Origin: Trichobilharzia regenti
Taxonomy: Eukaryota > Platyhelminthes > Trematoda > Strigeidida > Schistosomatidae
Length of the DNA stretch: 64,000 nucleotides
Assembly: GCA_944472135.2 (NCBI GenBank)
Contig: OX235267.1
Span: 20,815,452 to 20,879,451, forward strand
Reading direction: 5' to 3'
Shown piece by piece: positions 57,901 to 63,866 of the stretch; the stretch's first letter is position 1, and each line of letters opens with the position of its first letter. The translations under genes and the position numbers were made by a program. The notes beneath the pieces are model-generated. The model did not search any database. It was given only the letters and a program-made list of their open reading frames with translations, and was not told where the DNA came from.

Positions 57901-58205
57901 GATAAAATTAATGGTTTAATTTTTAACATTACTTTTAAACTGTACATTAATTAAGACTAAAAGAAAATTATCTAATCTAATTTTTATAAACAGTTTTATT
58001 TTCTTTTATTTCTAAAGACATTTTTTTAATCAACTTGTTTTTCTAATCATTTTTAATTCACTAGATTTTCAACGAACATCTTCCATGGTTGAAGTACAAC
58101 AAGCCTAACTTATCAGCAACAGAGAAAGATCGTATCAATAAACGTTCAAGTGGTCATAATAGTGATATGAATGCCTCAACGACATCTGGCAGTACTGGTC
58201 ATTAA
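27225..58205 (+). CDS. Tau/MAP2/MAP4-family microtubule-associated protein, eight coding exons
   Basis: Joining the eight exons listed separately gives 1257 nt, 418 residues plus TAA, with every junction in phase and every intron GT-AG. Residues 1-232 are Asn/Ser/Thr-rich and probably disordered, with scattered Ser-Pro and Thr-Pro sites. Residues 252-372 contain four tau-type repeats. Each has a KxxS core (KVGS 260-263, KCNS 291-294, KVQS 323-326, KIGS 358-361 region starting at 355), a following N-(A/V/I)-K-(H/Y) segment and a PGGG or PAGG turn. Residues 373-389 start like a fifth repeat. Family members bind along microtubules through these repeats and stabilise them; that role is inferred here by family. 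The in-frame TAA at 27207 upstream supports the ATG at 27225. Introns are 1.6 to 12.3 kb and full of transposon debris. Additional exons in the long introns cannot be excluded. The family call is firm; the assignment to tau rather than MAP2 or MAP4 is not meaningful in an invertebrate. Confidence 0.93.
27983..28510 (+). repeat. Tandem partial hammerhead-type repeats
   Basis: A first copy is only the ribozyme and tail region (TCCTAAACAAGGACTAAACA.. TGTCTAGTACTCCCTGC). A second, longer copy runs from GTGAGAAGTTGTGACCAGTAG through GGCCTACGAGC, box B GGGTTCGAAACCC and GTACTGCTTCAGAACCCC, and then decays. Neither keeps a working core. Confidence 0.7.
29095..29170 (-). repeat. Penelope-terminus-like segment
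   Basis: TTCAGTGAAGATAATTTTTC, CAACTCTTCATTTTCGAG and CTGTACAGT parallel the non-coding terminus at 12470-12540 and 40440-40510. No coding remnant is adjacent, so it is a solo fragment. Confidence 0.5.
29181..29415 (-). repeat. tRNA-derived SINE (family A), copy 3, with 13-bp TSD
   Basis: TTACAGATTTTAT at 29168-29180 is repeated exactly at 29416-29428. The - strand begins with GTGCGTCAGTGGCACAGAGG (box A), the GACCATGCACATGGTC arm and GGGATTCGATCCCCGG (box B). It ends after TTCCACTGGGAACGTGAAGG with an A-rich tail. One of the best-preserved copies, lying antisense in MAP intron 1. Confidence 0.88.
30944..31130 (+). repeat. tRNA-derived SINE (family B), copy 1
   Basis: The tRNA-like head is close to family A (GTGCGTCGGTGGCACAGTGG, box B GGGGTTCGAGCCC) but the body differs: GATATCTATGGTCGGCCTGC, TTGGGCTACCGATATCC, then an A8 tail. 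TTATATT at 30937-30943 is repeated at 31131-31137 as target duplication. The same body occurs inverted at 49755-49942. Confidence 0.85.
31131..31959. other. Intronic sequence, possible LINE 3' part
   Basis: 31590-31959 is compositionally different from the AT-rich background (CCCCAACAGGGCAG, CTCACCACCCCTACAAC) and may be the 3' end of the antisense LINE next to it. 31140-31580 shows nothing. Confidence 0.35.
31960..32590 (-). mobile_element. LINE reverse-transcriptase remnant
   Basis: The - strand reads KTAFKSID, YLTVKRVPRMYISLIKVGYS, SYGVLSS, GIRRGAQCSHFCY (degenerate GVRQGCPLSPFLF) and MTLADLDFADD at about 32278-32306, the polymerase catalytic box. Stops and frameshifts throughout. The motif spacing is that of non-LTR retrotransposons; clade is uncertain (CR1- or RTE-like). 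Confidence 0.7.
33675..33715 (+). CDS. MAP exon 2, 41 nt
   Basis: Acceptor CTTTCAG just before 33675 and donor GTAAGTTG at 33716. The exon enters at phase 1 and leaves at phase 0, encoding NPSKSCDTESDTSS (residues 233-246), an acidic Ser/Thr-rich linker. It is too short to be found by ORF length. The support is two good splice sites and a frame that joins both neighbours. Skipping it alone would break the frame. Confidence 0.82.
33805..33855 (-). repeat. Hammerhead-type repeat, tail fragment
   Basis: Only the segment after the ribozyme remains (on + text: TTGATATCAGTTAGAGAACTAC). Confidence 0.5.
34894..35345 (-). pseudogene. Unidentified antisense coding remnant in MAP intron 2
   Basis: Two - strand frames follow each other. 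35336-35094 reads RFDFNVLDKEEILTYVKNLT, LYLYFTEHDKLKSKLRKI and KLPAKRNYHTQRHSD. After a one-base shift near 35100 the next frame continues ARTRIIAEERIKNIANMKLN, WIIVAYVLYEYLPVTTRTDY and NIFMKVTVDYGTL to a TAA at 34894. Together about 150 protein-like residues with a hydrophobic segment (WIIVAYVLYEYL). I do not recognise the protein. The frameshift and lack of splice signals suggest a retrocopy or decayed gene inserted antisense. Confidence 0.5.
35806..35821 (+). CDS. MAP exon 3, 16-nt micro-exon
   Basis: A long T-rich tract and TTCAG precede 35806, and GTAAGTTG follows at 35822. The 16 nt GTATTTTCCAGCAGCG enter at phase 0 and leave at phase 1, coding VFSSS plus the first base of Gly252. Without it, exon 2 (phase 0 exit) cannot be joined in frame to exon 4, which requires one carried base; the alternative reading hits TAG at 37517. 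The phase repair is the main evidence that this tiny exon is real. Schistosomes are known for micro-exons, but here it is a single one in a cytoskeletal gene. Confidence 0.8.
35822..37489 (+). other. MAP intron 3
   Basis: 1.67 kb, AT-rich. Apart from a tRNA-like segment at 37232-37300 and a short ATT-rich run near 37350-37380, I see no recognisable element. Confidence 0.7.
37232..37300 (+). repeat. tRNA-like segment
   Basis: TAGCTTAGTTGG (37239-37250) fits box A and GGCTGGAATCC (37285-37295) is one or two changes from box B. A 7-bp GGCTTTC/GAAAGCC pairing does not produce a tRNA cloverleaf. Probably a decayed tRNA-derived repeat head, not a functional tRNA. Confidence 0.35.
37490..37560 (+). 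CDS. MAP exon 4, tau repeat 1
   Basis: Acceptor TTTTATTAG and donor GTAAGTGG at 37561. Enters at phase 1 and exits at phase 0. Encodes residues 252-275: a Pro-rich lead (GPPRPISS) followed by KVGSLQNAKHKPGGGN, a textbook tau-repeat half with the KxGS motif and the PGGG turn. The N-terminal half of a full repeat is replaced by the Pro-rich lead, much as in repeat 1 of vertebrate tau, which follows the Pro-rich region. Confidence 0.93.
39950..40570 (+). mobile_element. Penelope-like element, C-terminal end and terminus
   Basis: The + strand reads SVRSSTLAHLVDSEH, then frame 40042-40257 with NTAFKIIYRIPTNL, IQTTEAIGIHLKKTNLCVQK and PLPLPWP, which is the end of the Penelope endonuclease region (LxHLVDSEH, FKxIYR and TxEAIxI are shared with the 48967 copy). 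40405-40570 repeats the 12430-12590 terminus. Sense-oriented in MAP intron 4; severely 5'-truncated. Confidence 0.75.
40898..41142 (+). repeat. Degenerate hammerhead-type repeat
   Basis: Plus-strand copy with CAAATGGCTGAATAG at the box A site, GGATTCAATACTC at box B, a core reduced to GCGATGAAGAGTCC, AGGGACGAAACAGCTGTCCA and a tail AATCCCTACAAAGTGACGC. GAAA and stem III survive; CTGANGA does not. Confidence 0.75.
41367..41448 (+). CDS. MAP exon 5, tau repeat 2
   Basis: Acceptor CTTTGTAG and donor G|GTATAACT at 41449. Enters at phase 0 and exits at phase 1. Encodes residues 276-302, beginning VQIFNEK and ending LANVKHKP, with KCNS at 291-294. The first residues match the start of tau repeat 2 in type (a VQI-containing beta-prone hexapeptide). 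The PGGG turn is split by the intron between the Pro and the Gly codons. Confidence 0.93.
42108..42351 (-). repeat. tRNA-derived SINE (family A), copy 4
   Basis: Flanked by ATAAACGG at 42100-42107 and 42352-42359. Same layout as the other copies: - strand GTGTGTAGGTGGTAAAAAGG at the 5' end, GACCATGCATGTGG, box B GGGTTCGATC, and the 3' GTTCCGCTGGGAACGTGC. Antisense in MAP intron 5. Confidence 0.8.
42440..42665 (+). mobile_element. RTE-like LINE, C-terminal fragment
   Basis: KANPLTKRKMQEEMKKD, a HHKTRLQ / NPDGKRPVVCPVGI segment, then RRTREIEIKSLWAVTQRLKV parallel the basic C-terminal end of RTE-type polyproteins, as also seen at 8700-8960. Frame broken; only about 220 bp. Confidence 0.55.
43044..43156 (+). 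CDS. MAP exon 6, tau repeat 3
   Basis: Acceptor TTTTACAAG and donor GTGAGCTA at 43157. Enters at phase 1 and exits at phase 0. Encodes residues 303-340: the GGGN completing repeat 2, then VQIVDQKLDF, KVQSFKNVKH and VPGGGDKK. The VQIV hexapeptide start parallels the VQIV of tau repeat 3, and VKHVPGGG is family-typical. Reading into the intron would end the protein 10 codons later, at 43187, so intron retention would truncate after repeat 3. Confidence 0.94.
43157..45639 (+). other. MAP intron 6
   Basis: 2.5 kb. Contains tandem partial hammerhead-type repeats (43715-44232). 44233-45630 shows no recognisable element. Confidence 0.75.
43715..44232 (+). repeat. Tandem hammerhead-type repeats, degenerate
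   Basis: Starts with the tail of one copy (CAAATCTCTATAAACTGACTCTTGAAAAT at 43730-43758 region), followed by a full unit from GAATACGTGACCAGTGGGGC through AACAGAAGTTAGAATTCATG to a core changed to TTGCTGAAGAATTCC, and finally the tail CAGCTCATGATGAAATCCTG and AATCCCTACAAACCAACAC. Evidence of local tandem arrangement or stepwise insertion. Confidence 0.75.
45640..45735 (+). CDS. MAP exon 7, tau repeat 4 (frame-neutral)
   Basis: Acceptor CTTAATTAG and donor GTATGCGA at 45736. It is exactly 96 nt, phase 0 at both ends, and encodes residues 341-372: ISTEKLDF, KVTPKIGSFANIKY, then NPAGGDVK. The turn is PAGG rather than PGGG. One exon equals one whole repeat, so it can be included or skipped without touching the frame. 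Confidence 0.93.
47421..47652 (-). repeat. tRNA-derived SINE (family A), copy 5
   Basis: Minus strand GTCGGTGGCACAGCGGTTAGG (box A), GACCATGAACATGGTC-type arm, GGGGTTCGATCCCCGG (box B), and the 3' TTCCACTGGGAACGTGAAGG with an A8 tail. No clear target duplication. Antisense in intron 7. Confidence 0.82.
47920..48010 (+). repeat. Unclassified dispersed repeat, copy 1
   Basis: Shares TGATCTGGC(C/T)GG, AA(G)GAACTAC and GAGT-GATTACAACTA-like words in order with 52310-52400. No coding sense. Confidence 0.35.
48270..49503 (-). mobile_element. Penelope-like element, 3' half with GIY-YIG endonuclease
   Basis: The 178-codon frame 49503-48967 is the longest continuous Penelope frame in the window. It has NDYPTNFVKKYIYR, a KKLYLNVQFKGDIASDILNR segment, VYKYNCSYGASYMGRTQRN (GIY-YIG-like core), TREHIP, then SAILSHLVDSEHSIKVDESF and FTVVYRVPNNLPKGT. 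A frameshift at the end leads to LLAMAEALEF. 48270-48350 contains a terminus-like segment with a hammerhead-like motif. The polymerase catalytic domain is absent. The second Cys of the CSCGAS motif is Tyr here (CSYGAS), unlike the 13071 copy. Confidence 0.82.
48294..48345 (-). ncRNA. Hammerhead-like motif in Penelope terminus
   Basis: On the - strand: GAGC, CTGAAGA, a short weak stem II region (AGAAGTTATC), GAAA, a self-complementary ACAATTGT, TC, then GCTC, which pairs with GAGC as stem I. Order and key bases fit a hammerhead with minimal stem III, as reported for Penelope-like elements. Stem II is poor, so this is a weak call. Confidence 0.4.
49755..49942 (-). repeat. tRNA-derived SINE (family B), copy 2
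   Basis: Minus-strand copy matching 30944-31130 in head (GTCGGTGGCACAGTGGTTAGG), box B (GGGTTCGAGCCC) and body (GATATCTATGGTCGGCCTGC), ending in an A-rich tail (T12 on + strand at about 49755). Very little divergence from the other copy, so a fairly young family. Confidence 0.85.
50435..51135 (+). mobile_element. RTE-like LINE reverse-transcriptase remnant
   Basis: EYLSFADDLCQMLD at about 50568-50600 keeps the intact FADD catalytic box. ITINERNLKKVNSFTYL follows near 50640-50690; then FNYWWHG (degenerate TTGG), TVSITESVSNRLQTLINSCI, and the C-terminal NGMDKTKWRYAFEA. Heavily shifted and stopped. Same element type as 8005-8995, same strand. Confidence 0.78.
52310..52400 (+). repeat. Unclassified dispersed repeat, copy 2
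   Basis: Partner of 47920-48010, same strand, shared words TGATCTGGCTGG and AGTAGTTTCCAACTA. Confidence 0.35.
56019..56334 (+). mobile_element. Solo LTR, Gypsy-type
   Basis: A 316-bp unit starts TGTGGTGAGAGC and ends GTTGTTACA, flanked by the 4-bp direct repeat ATAG (56015-56018 and 56335-56338). It has TATAAATA at 56269 and AATAAA at 56292, in the order U3, TATA, R, poly(A) expected of an LTR. U3 contains three CAACCAATCA boxes (56111, 56186, 56220) and a 34-bp tandem duplication (56184-56217 and 56218-56251). No internal gag or pol is near, so it is a solo LTR left by recombination. Size is close to LTRs of schistosome Gypsy-like elements such as Boudicca; identity not verified. Confidence 0.72.
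56439..56462. repeat. Short (TA)n tract
   Basis: About 12 TA units in intron 7. Confidence 0.9.
57425..57600 (-). repeat. Degenerate hammerhead-type repeat
   Basis: Minus-strand copy with the GAACCACTGAAAAGC.. TACTAGACATTGGTTTTAC.. segment corresponding to tail and ribozyme, and GGGTTCAAGCCC near the box B position. Core lost. Confidence 0.5.
57730..57915 (+). repeat. Degenerate hammerhead-type repeat
   Basis: Plus-strand copy close to the last MAP exon: GCACTGGTGAAGAGCTC, GGGATGAGACCACTTTTCAG, TACTTCCTGGTCTTC. It forms a head-to-head pair with the copy at 57425. Confidence 0.5.
58065..58205 (+). CDS. MAP exon 8, C-terminus and stop
   Basis: Acceptor TTCACTAG after a T-rich stretch; phase 0 entry. 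Encodes residues 373-418 and TAA at 58203. IFNEHLPWLKYNKPNLS continues from GGDVK of exon 7 and resembles the opening of another repeat (compare IFNEK in repeat 2), cut short before any KxGS core. The tail after about residue 390 is basic, then Ser/Thr/Gly-rich (TTSGSTGH end). It lies 12.3 kb after exon 7. The frame and family-like sequence make the join convincing, but other exons could lie in between. Confidence 0.88.
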   Translation: MFNEHLPWLKYNKPNLSATEKDRINKRSSGHNSDMNASTTSGSTGH

Positions 58206-59400
58206 TTAGTTACACAGAAAGAAAAAACCTCCCTGTTTAATGCATTATCCATGAAACATTACAGTTTAGTAACTGTTGTCTATTTCGTCTCTGGTTTGTA
58301 CGTGTATGTGTATACCTTTATCCATGAAACTGTGATGTTCGCTGTTTATGCTTGGTCTCTTTTTAAAAAAATCAATATTCTTCTTATTCTGAAGTCACCA
58401 CAAATGTCATCGTGCTCATTAATTGGTTAATTATTCGATCAATTAATTCATTTCGTCACTATTTTTATTTAATTTCCCTCCTACTTTACTCTTCACATTT
58501 TACCTCTTAAGAGCACTGCAAACAGCCTTCATAAAGGTGTTGAAACAGTCGTAATAAGAAGGCGTGAATGGAAACTGAGAAATTGATATTATTGTAAGCG
58601 TAGTCAACAGTTAATAAACGCTACGAAACCTTCTTGTGAAACTGTCTGAAAATATAAGACATTCATCAGTAATCTACTCCTCCCACCACCAACTTTCTAG
58701 TTCCCAGATTTACACTTCATCGATCATTCCCTATGGAAAAATAGGCTTATAAATATTTTTTCCCAATTTTTGTGTAAGTATATATTCATTTTATGTATTA
58801 TATCAGTCATCGCCTTTTCTTTCAAATTTACAATCCCATATTTTCAGCCCATCATATGAACAGCTTTAAACATTTATTTCAAATTGTAAAGTAAAAAAAG
58901 GTATAGTTCATTTCAATAATTTAAAATGTTTCCACAACGTTTTTAAATAAAAACTTTAATTTCTCTCATTCACCTGCCCTTTCTAACGGTCGTTTTATTT
59001 AAATCAGTAATTTCCGTTTCCAAGTAAACACCATCGCAATTTTATTAATAAACACAATTCTCGCTTTCATCACTATAACTATGGACGTAGCTATATCTGT
59101 GTCTGCACGTCTATTTTCTATTCAAAAAAGCTACCAGTATTTAAAGTCATTGACTAGACGAAAAATTGAAATGATGTGTTCACATATATTGTTGGATTTT
59201 TTTTACTCCGCTACTGTCGTATTGAAACATTGAACAAATAATTGACCATTGATGATATTAACATTATAAATTGTTTACTATGATGCATTTTCTTCTCTTT
59301 TTTTCTTTCTCTGGATATCTTTTTACGACTGATATAACAGATCATGTTATAAATATATTCTTCAGTTCAAATATAAAATAAACGAACAAACAAACGAGTA
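58206..59400 (+). other. MAP 3' UTR (end uncertain)
   Basis: No repeat families are visible for about 1.2 kb after the stop codon. Candidate AATAAA signals lie at 58613, 58946, 59047 and 59377. The last is followed by AC-rich sequence and then a T/G-rich stretch from 59400, a plausible distal cleavage region. Choice of poly(A) site is not determinable from sequence. Confidence 0.5.
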
Positions 59401-60423
59401 TTTTTGGGAGTTGTTAATTCTGCTTTGTGCGACTTTGTCTTTTGATAACAAGCATGCCTTCTCAGACAGCTAAATCACGTGGTGTGGACTCGGCAGTCTC
59501 GATGATCCCATGAGATACACTGTTGACTATGTTGTCAATCTTCATTGTATAATCTTGCACATCTTGGAGTATCTTCTCAGTTGATGAATTAGGATTGAAT
59601 TGTACAGACGTATGGTTTGTTCGATGAAAGTATGATATTAGTCCATGAAGTCTGTAACTGTCAGTCTAAGCTATGAACACAGTTGTAGGTTTCTTGGCTG
59701 AAATTCTTGATACATTAAAATTGAATGATAACAAACTTTTAAGCTGTCATAACTTGGAATGATTGACTGTTTGTTAATTAGACTTAATCTTGATAACTTA
59801 AGGAGTCAAAAATCAGTCAACAATGAATTTTTGTCAACAAATTTATTTCATTTCAAGTATATAAATGCTGTTTACACTAAATTCACCAGTCTTATTGATA
59901 CTCCAATGACGGAAAAACACAAAAGTCAACATGAAACTACTCATGAGCATGGTATTTTGCAACAAAGGGCTCGCTAAAGAAAACAAAATAAATAAAATGC
60001 TATACAGGAAACAGACATGCGTGATAGGGGGAGTCATTAAAGAAGCGACTTGAATGTTCTCAGTATTTCTATGGTGGAATGAATATGAATGAGTTATTGC
60101 CAACACTTCTGGACTATTTCACTTCTGAATTAGTTGTGTTCTCTGAGATAGTCGATTTTAATTGGGAAGCTCTCGTCGTTCTTCTTGACAATATCTTCAG
60201 TGCAAGTTTCAGTATAAAACGGATTTATTTAAATTCTCCATGAATGATGTAATTGTATGTCTTGGCAGCCACTGTCGTAACTGTTTGTTAATATAAGTCT
60301 TTAGAAGGATGGCGAAAACTTCGCAATTAAATCAATCAGCTCTGAGAACACAATTCAATATCATCCACCTAAGCTACGAATCTTCTCCATTATTTCACTT
60401 CTATCATAATAATAGGTTGAAGG
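59401..60423. other. Downstream anonymous sequence
   Basis: No gene recognised. Open frames at 59759-59977 and 59843-60106 overlap on opposite strands and have background composition. Confidence 0.5.
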
Positions 60424-60705
60424 TGAGGACGGTTATTCATCAAAGAAGACATTGCGCAGTGGTCGCGCTGTGTCGTAAATTGGTAGAAGTTAGAATTCAT
60501 TAGCCATTGGATCAAGTTTCATTGGCTTAATGGTCTACGAGCGAGCTCGCCTTGCAACCGTAAGATCCTGTGTTCAAACCCCAGTGGGTGCGTAATGCTG
60601 AGGAGTCCCGAGCTAGGATGAAACAGCTGTCCAGTACTCCCAGGTTTTCCAGTGGTTCTGTAACTTATGTCAGCTCATGATAAAATCATCCAACCTATAA
60701 TAATA
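60424..60705 (+). repeat. Sm-alpha-like hammerhead SINE repeat, well preserved
   Basis: Has the leader (GGTGAGGACGGTTATTC), GTTAGAATTCATTAGCCATTG, CATTGGCTTAATGG (box A), GTGTTCAAACCCC (box B), the ribozyme, TCCCAGGTTTTCCAGTGGTTC and CAGCTCATGATAAAATC. Ends shortly after; a 3' part is missing. Confidence 0.88.
60592..60637 (+). ncRNA. Hammerhead ribozyme, core intact
   Basis: Stem I GTAATG against CAGTAC (one mismatch), core CTGAGGA, stem II GTCC/GGAT (one G-U wobble) with loop CGAGCTA, GAAA, stem III ACAGCTGT and the UC cleavage site. Core residues all fit. Lower stem I stability than the 9345 copy. Confidence 0.8.
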
Positions 60706-62985
60706 GTGGTTTGTTTTATTCTGGAACAGAACTTGTGACACAGTGAAGAGTTTTAAAGCTTGTCCGTAGGGCAAGTAGTGTACTACTAAGTCAGCTTATT
60801 ACTACTGTAGTCACCAGACAAATGAACTCATGCAAAAAATGATCTAAATCCATCCTGTCGGACTCTCAACACCCTCTCTATTCAAAACTCTGTCTTCGCA
60901 TCTCATCAGGTAGGACTATAAGTCATTATAAAACAAAGTTCAAAAACACAGTGATACCCTATGTGGCCCACGTTCTATGTGATAAAGATAGTGATCGGTA
61001 TGAAAATCACTACTTATCATATAATTAGCAAAATGAATAGCTCTTTGTGATGGAAAAAAGTAACCTTCTCTGAAGCTGATGCATTAAATTTTTTCTTTTT
61101 GATTTTGTAGTCATCAGCACTGATATATTGTATTGAATGGATAACGCCGAAAAAAGTGATCTTTTATTTTGTGAAGCCTAAAAATAACGTCTATGAAATA
61201 CACCTCACATTGTCGCCTTTCGTATCGATTTATACTTAGAAGAGACCAGATTGATGTACGTGACTTACAGTCCGTTTATGTGATCCGCCTCACAATTAGG
61301 ATTGAAGAAAGATAAAAAAAAGTGTTTGTAAATATTTATACATGATTGTAGAGTGATAGTTAAATATGCTTGGAAATATTACCAAAAATTGTTAACTCAT
61401 GTTGCTTTTAAACACACCTTGAGCGTCATCTTTCACTTTATTGTGATTCGAATTTTTTCAACATTTTTGTCTGGTAATAAGCGTTAACAGTTGACATCAT
61501 AAATTTTAAGCGATCGATTAACTGTTTGGCTTTTAAATGTCAACAAGTTAAATGAATAATTATATGACTGTCAATTCACTTGCAAGATGGAATGCAAACC
61601 ACAACTGTTAATTAGACTATTAACTTTAGATAAACTTTTTATTAAGATCAGAATGCAGGAAACCTATCTTTGCGTCCCACCGTACTAACACAACATCCTT
61701 GAGGCATATACAGTCACAAAACTCTCCAAAGACAGCAAAAAGACGACTGCCTATAGTTGGAATCAATGTGTGGTTCTGTCCAACGATAACAATATCAAAA
61801 TTTCAAAATTATCTGAACAGCGCAGCTAGACAGCTATACAGAGCAAGTACTACAGAACAAAATTAGTTGACCGAACTTCAACCGTGAGAAGTACATTAAA
61901 ATCAAGTACAGTATTCCCAACATGATATGATCAAAACATTATTCACAAGATTCACACACCAACAATTCCCACAAACAGTCTGGGGTCAGAAGAACATTGA
62001 TTCACCCAAACAAACTCACATCGTTAAACAACACATTAACAATGTGTCAAGAAGAGAAGCATTAAAATAAGAGATTAAACAGGAACAAGGAAAAATGATA
62101 AGGATCAAGTCAACCAAAAAATGATATGCAAATATCAGAATAATGATATGCCATCTAGGAGAAAAACAGATAATAAGTACAACGTCAGTTGAAACATCCA
62201 AATAAGCATAAATATTGTGATTAGTTGTTCCGGAGGGATTTTTCAAAGATTTTTTTTCGTTACATTTCTTACCAGCCATCTCTCTGTCTAGCGTGTCTGG
62301 CTAAATGAAATTTAAAAATTCACTCCAAGACGCCTGAACATTTTGACTGAGTCAAAACAAAACAGTTAATTACAATGATGTCGTGATATGTTTAACACTT
62401 TGTTTTCTAAAAATAACAGAAATGGAAATAACTAATGAACAACGACAGGTTTGTTATTACTTACTATCAAATATACAGAAGAAAATGACAGAATTTAAAC
62501 ATACCATCATCTCATGTTATCACTTTGACAACAGTACTGAAGTGAAATAACAGTGATCAACTTCAAATGACACAAGATAATCAACTATTATTATCATGAT
62601 AAAATCATAAAATCTCTAAAACTGGTTCCTTTTTACTAAGACAGAATTTCTCAAAGAAACACTGCAAAACAAGATTTGTTTATAATTGAGATGTAACCAA
62701 AACACCTATTTTTCTTTTTTTTTCTTTTTCTATCGTCGTCTTACAGAGTATTGATTTCCATTTATTGTTTATATTATTATTTTATACAAGGCGGACTATT
62801 TTTTCTATACTTCATCTTGTTTACAATAAATCTCATTGGCGGGGTTTTTTGATATGTTAGCTTTACATTTAGATACATCAGTTCAGTGTATTGAAGTTGC
62901 TGTAATGTAAACTAAACATCTATTTGCTGAAAGGTTTCTTGCTCATTACTTATAATTCACAATCATAATCAGTATATTTTTCACT
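60706..62985. other. Anonymous sequence
   Basis: 61640-62030 has less AT bias and CAAACTC/ACCAACAATTCCCACA-type words that might be an old element, but no protein motif could be read. The rest shows nothing. Confidence 0.4.
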
Positions 62986-63545
62986 AATTATGGTTTTTCT
63001 TCCTTTCGAAATTTTTTGTGCGGTGGTATCATGACTTTAAAAAGCTATACCAAATCAACTGATGGGTTTGTTCATCGTTGTGCTATATGTTTGAAGCCTA
63101 CTAACGCTAGAGAGAGTGAGCTGATAATTTTAATATTTCGTAGGAACTTTTTTCGCTAGGTCGCTTCTCTCCCTAAAGATAGCAGATAGAAAAGCAACTA
63201 CTCTTATACCTATTATTACCAGACTTGTTAAGCGGGGGTCAATTACACACACCGACGAGTGGAAAGGCTAAAATTCACTGTCATCTCTGGGATGTATCCA
63301 TCATAGAGTCAACCATTCAAGTGATTTTGTGGATCCCGTTACGAGGACACATACAAATTCTATTGAAGGATTTTGGGGCAGGTTGAAAAATAGGATAAGG
63401 GCTATAAATGGATCTCATTTATGGTCATTTGGATGAATATTTGTACAGGATATGGTGTAATTTCTCCATTGACAGTCCCATGCTAAACTGGGAGATTTTT
63501 CTCTCACATGTTCGAGAAAGATATCCCATGTAACTTTTTAATTCT
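62986..63545 (+). mobile_element. Merlin (ISXO2-like) DNA transposase remnant
   Basis: In order on the + strand: CGGIMTLKSYTKSTDGFVHRC with RCAIC (N-terminal zinc-ribbon-like part, 63018-63090); RLVKRGSITHTDEWKG (63219-63267), whose TDEW holds a catalytic Asp; LGCIHHRVNHSSDFVDPVTR; THTNSIEGFWGRLKNRIRAI (63339-63400), the conserved final catalytic Glu block; and after a frameshift LDEYLYRIWCNF and HVRERYPM near the end. A TAA replaces the Tyr codon after WKG, and the middle portion is shortened. Merlin elements are known in schistosomes. This copy cannot be active. Confidence 0.82.
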
Positions 63546-63682
63546 CTATTTTATGCTTTTTTCTACAAATATACATTTCCATTCATCATATATGCCTCTT
63601 TAATGTGACTGGTCCGTTCAAGGTCGTTTGCTGATTGGTTGTTAGTGGTGTCGAAAGTTTAACTTTGCCCATTACTTTTATT

Positions 63683-63866
63683 CCTAATGTAAGACAAGGG
63701 CTCCAAGTTTTAAACTTTTTAATTTTCAGCCGGTGAGGTTGCTAGCCTAACGCCTAACCTTCCGGCTTTTTTTCAGAAGTTACTACCGGCTACGCGAGAT
63801 TTAGGAAATCGAAGCCTGACCTTCTGCCTGGCTGGTGAGTATCCGACTATTTAACCACCGACGTAC
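63683..63866 (-). repeat. tRNA-derived SINE (family A), copy 6, degenerate
   Basis: Minus strand GTACGTCGGTGGTTAAATAG (box A), a box B-like GGCTTCGATTTCC, and the GTTAGGCTAGCAACCTCACC body. The 3' end is divergent. Confidence 0.62.

Larger units (their letters stand above)
45736..58064 (+). other. MAP intron 7
   Basis: 12.3 kb, the longest intron. Holds an antisense SINE (47421-47652), an antisense Penelope-like element (48270-49503), a second SINE type (49755-49942), a sense RTE remnant (50435-51135), a pair of unclassified repeats (47920-48010 and 52310-52400), a solo LTR (56019-56334), a short (TA)n tract, and two degenerate hammerhead-type repeats (57425-57600 and 57730-57915). 45740-47410, 52400-56000 and 56470-57420 hold nothing else that I recognise. 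Confidence 0.75.

Noticed and set aside
62016..62279. 87-codon - frame with hydrophobic stretch
   Set aside because: Hydrophobic residues reflect T-rich codons of an AT-rich strand; no motif or splice support.
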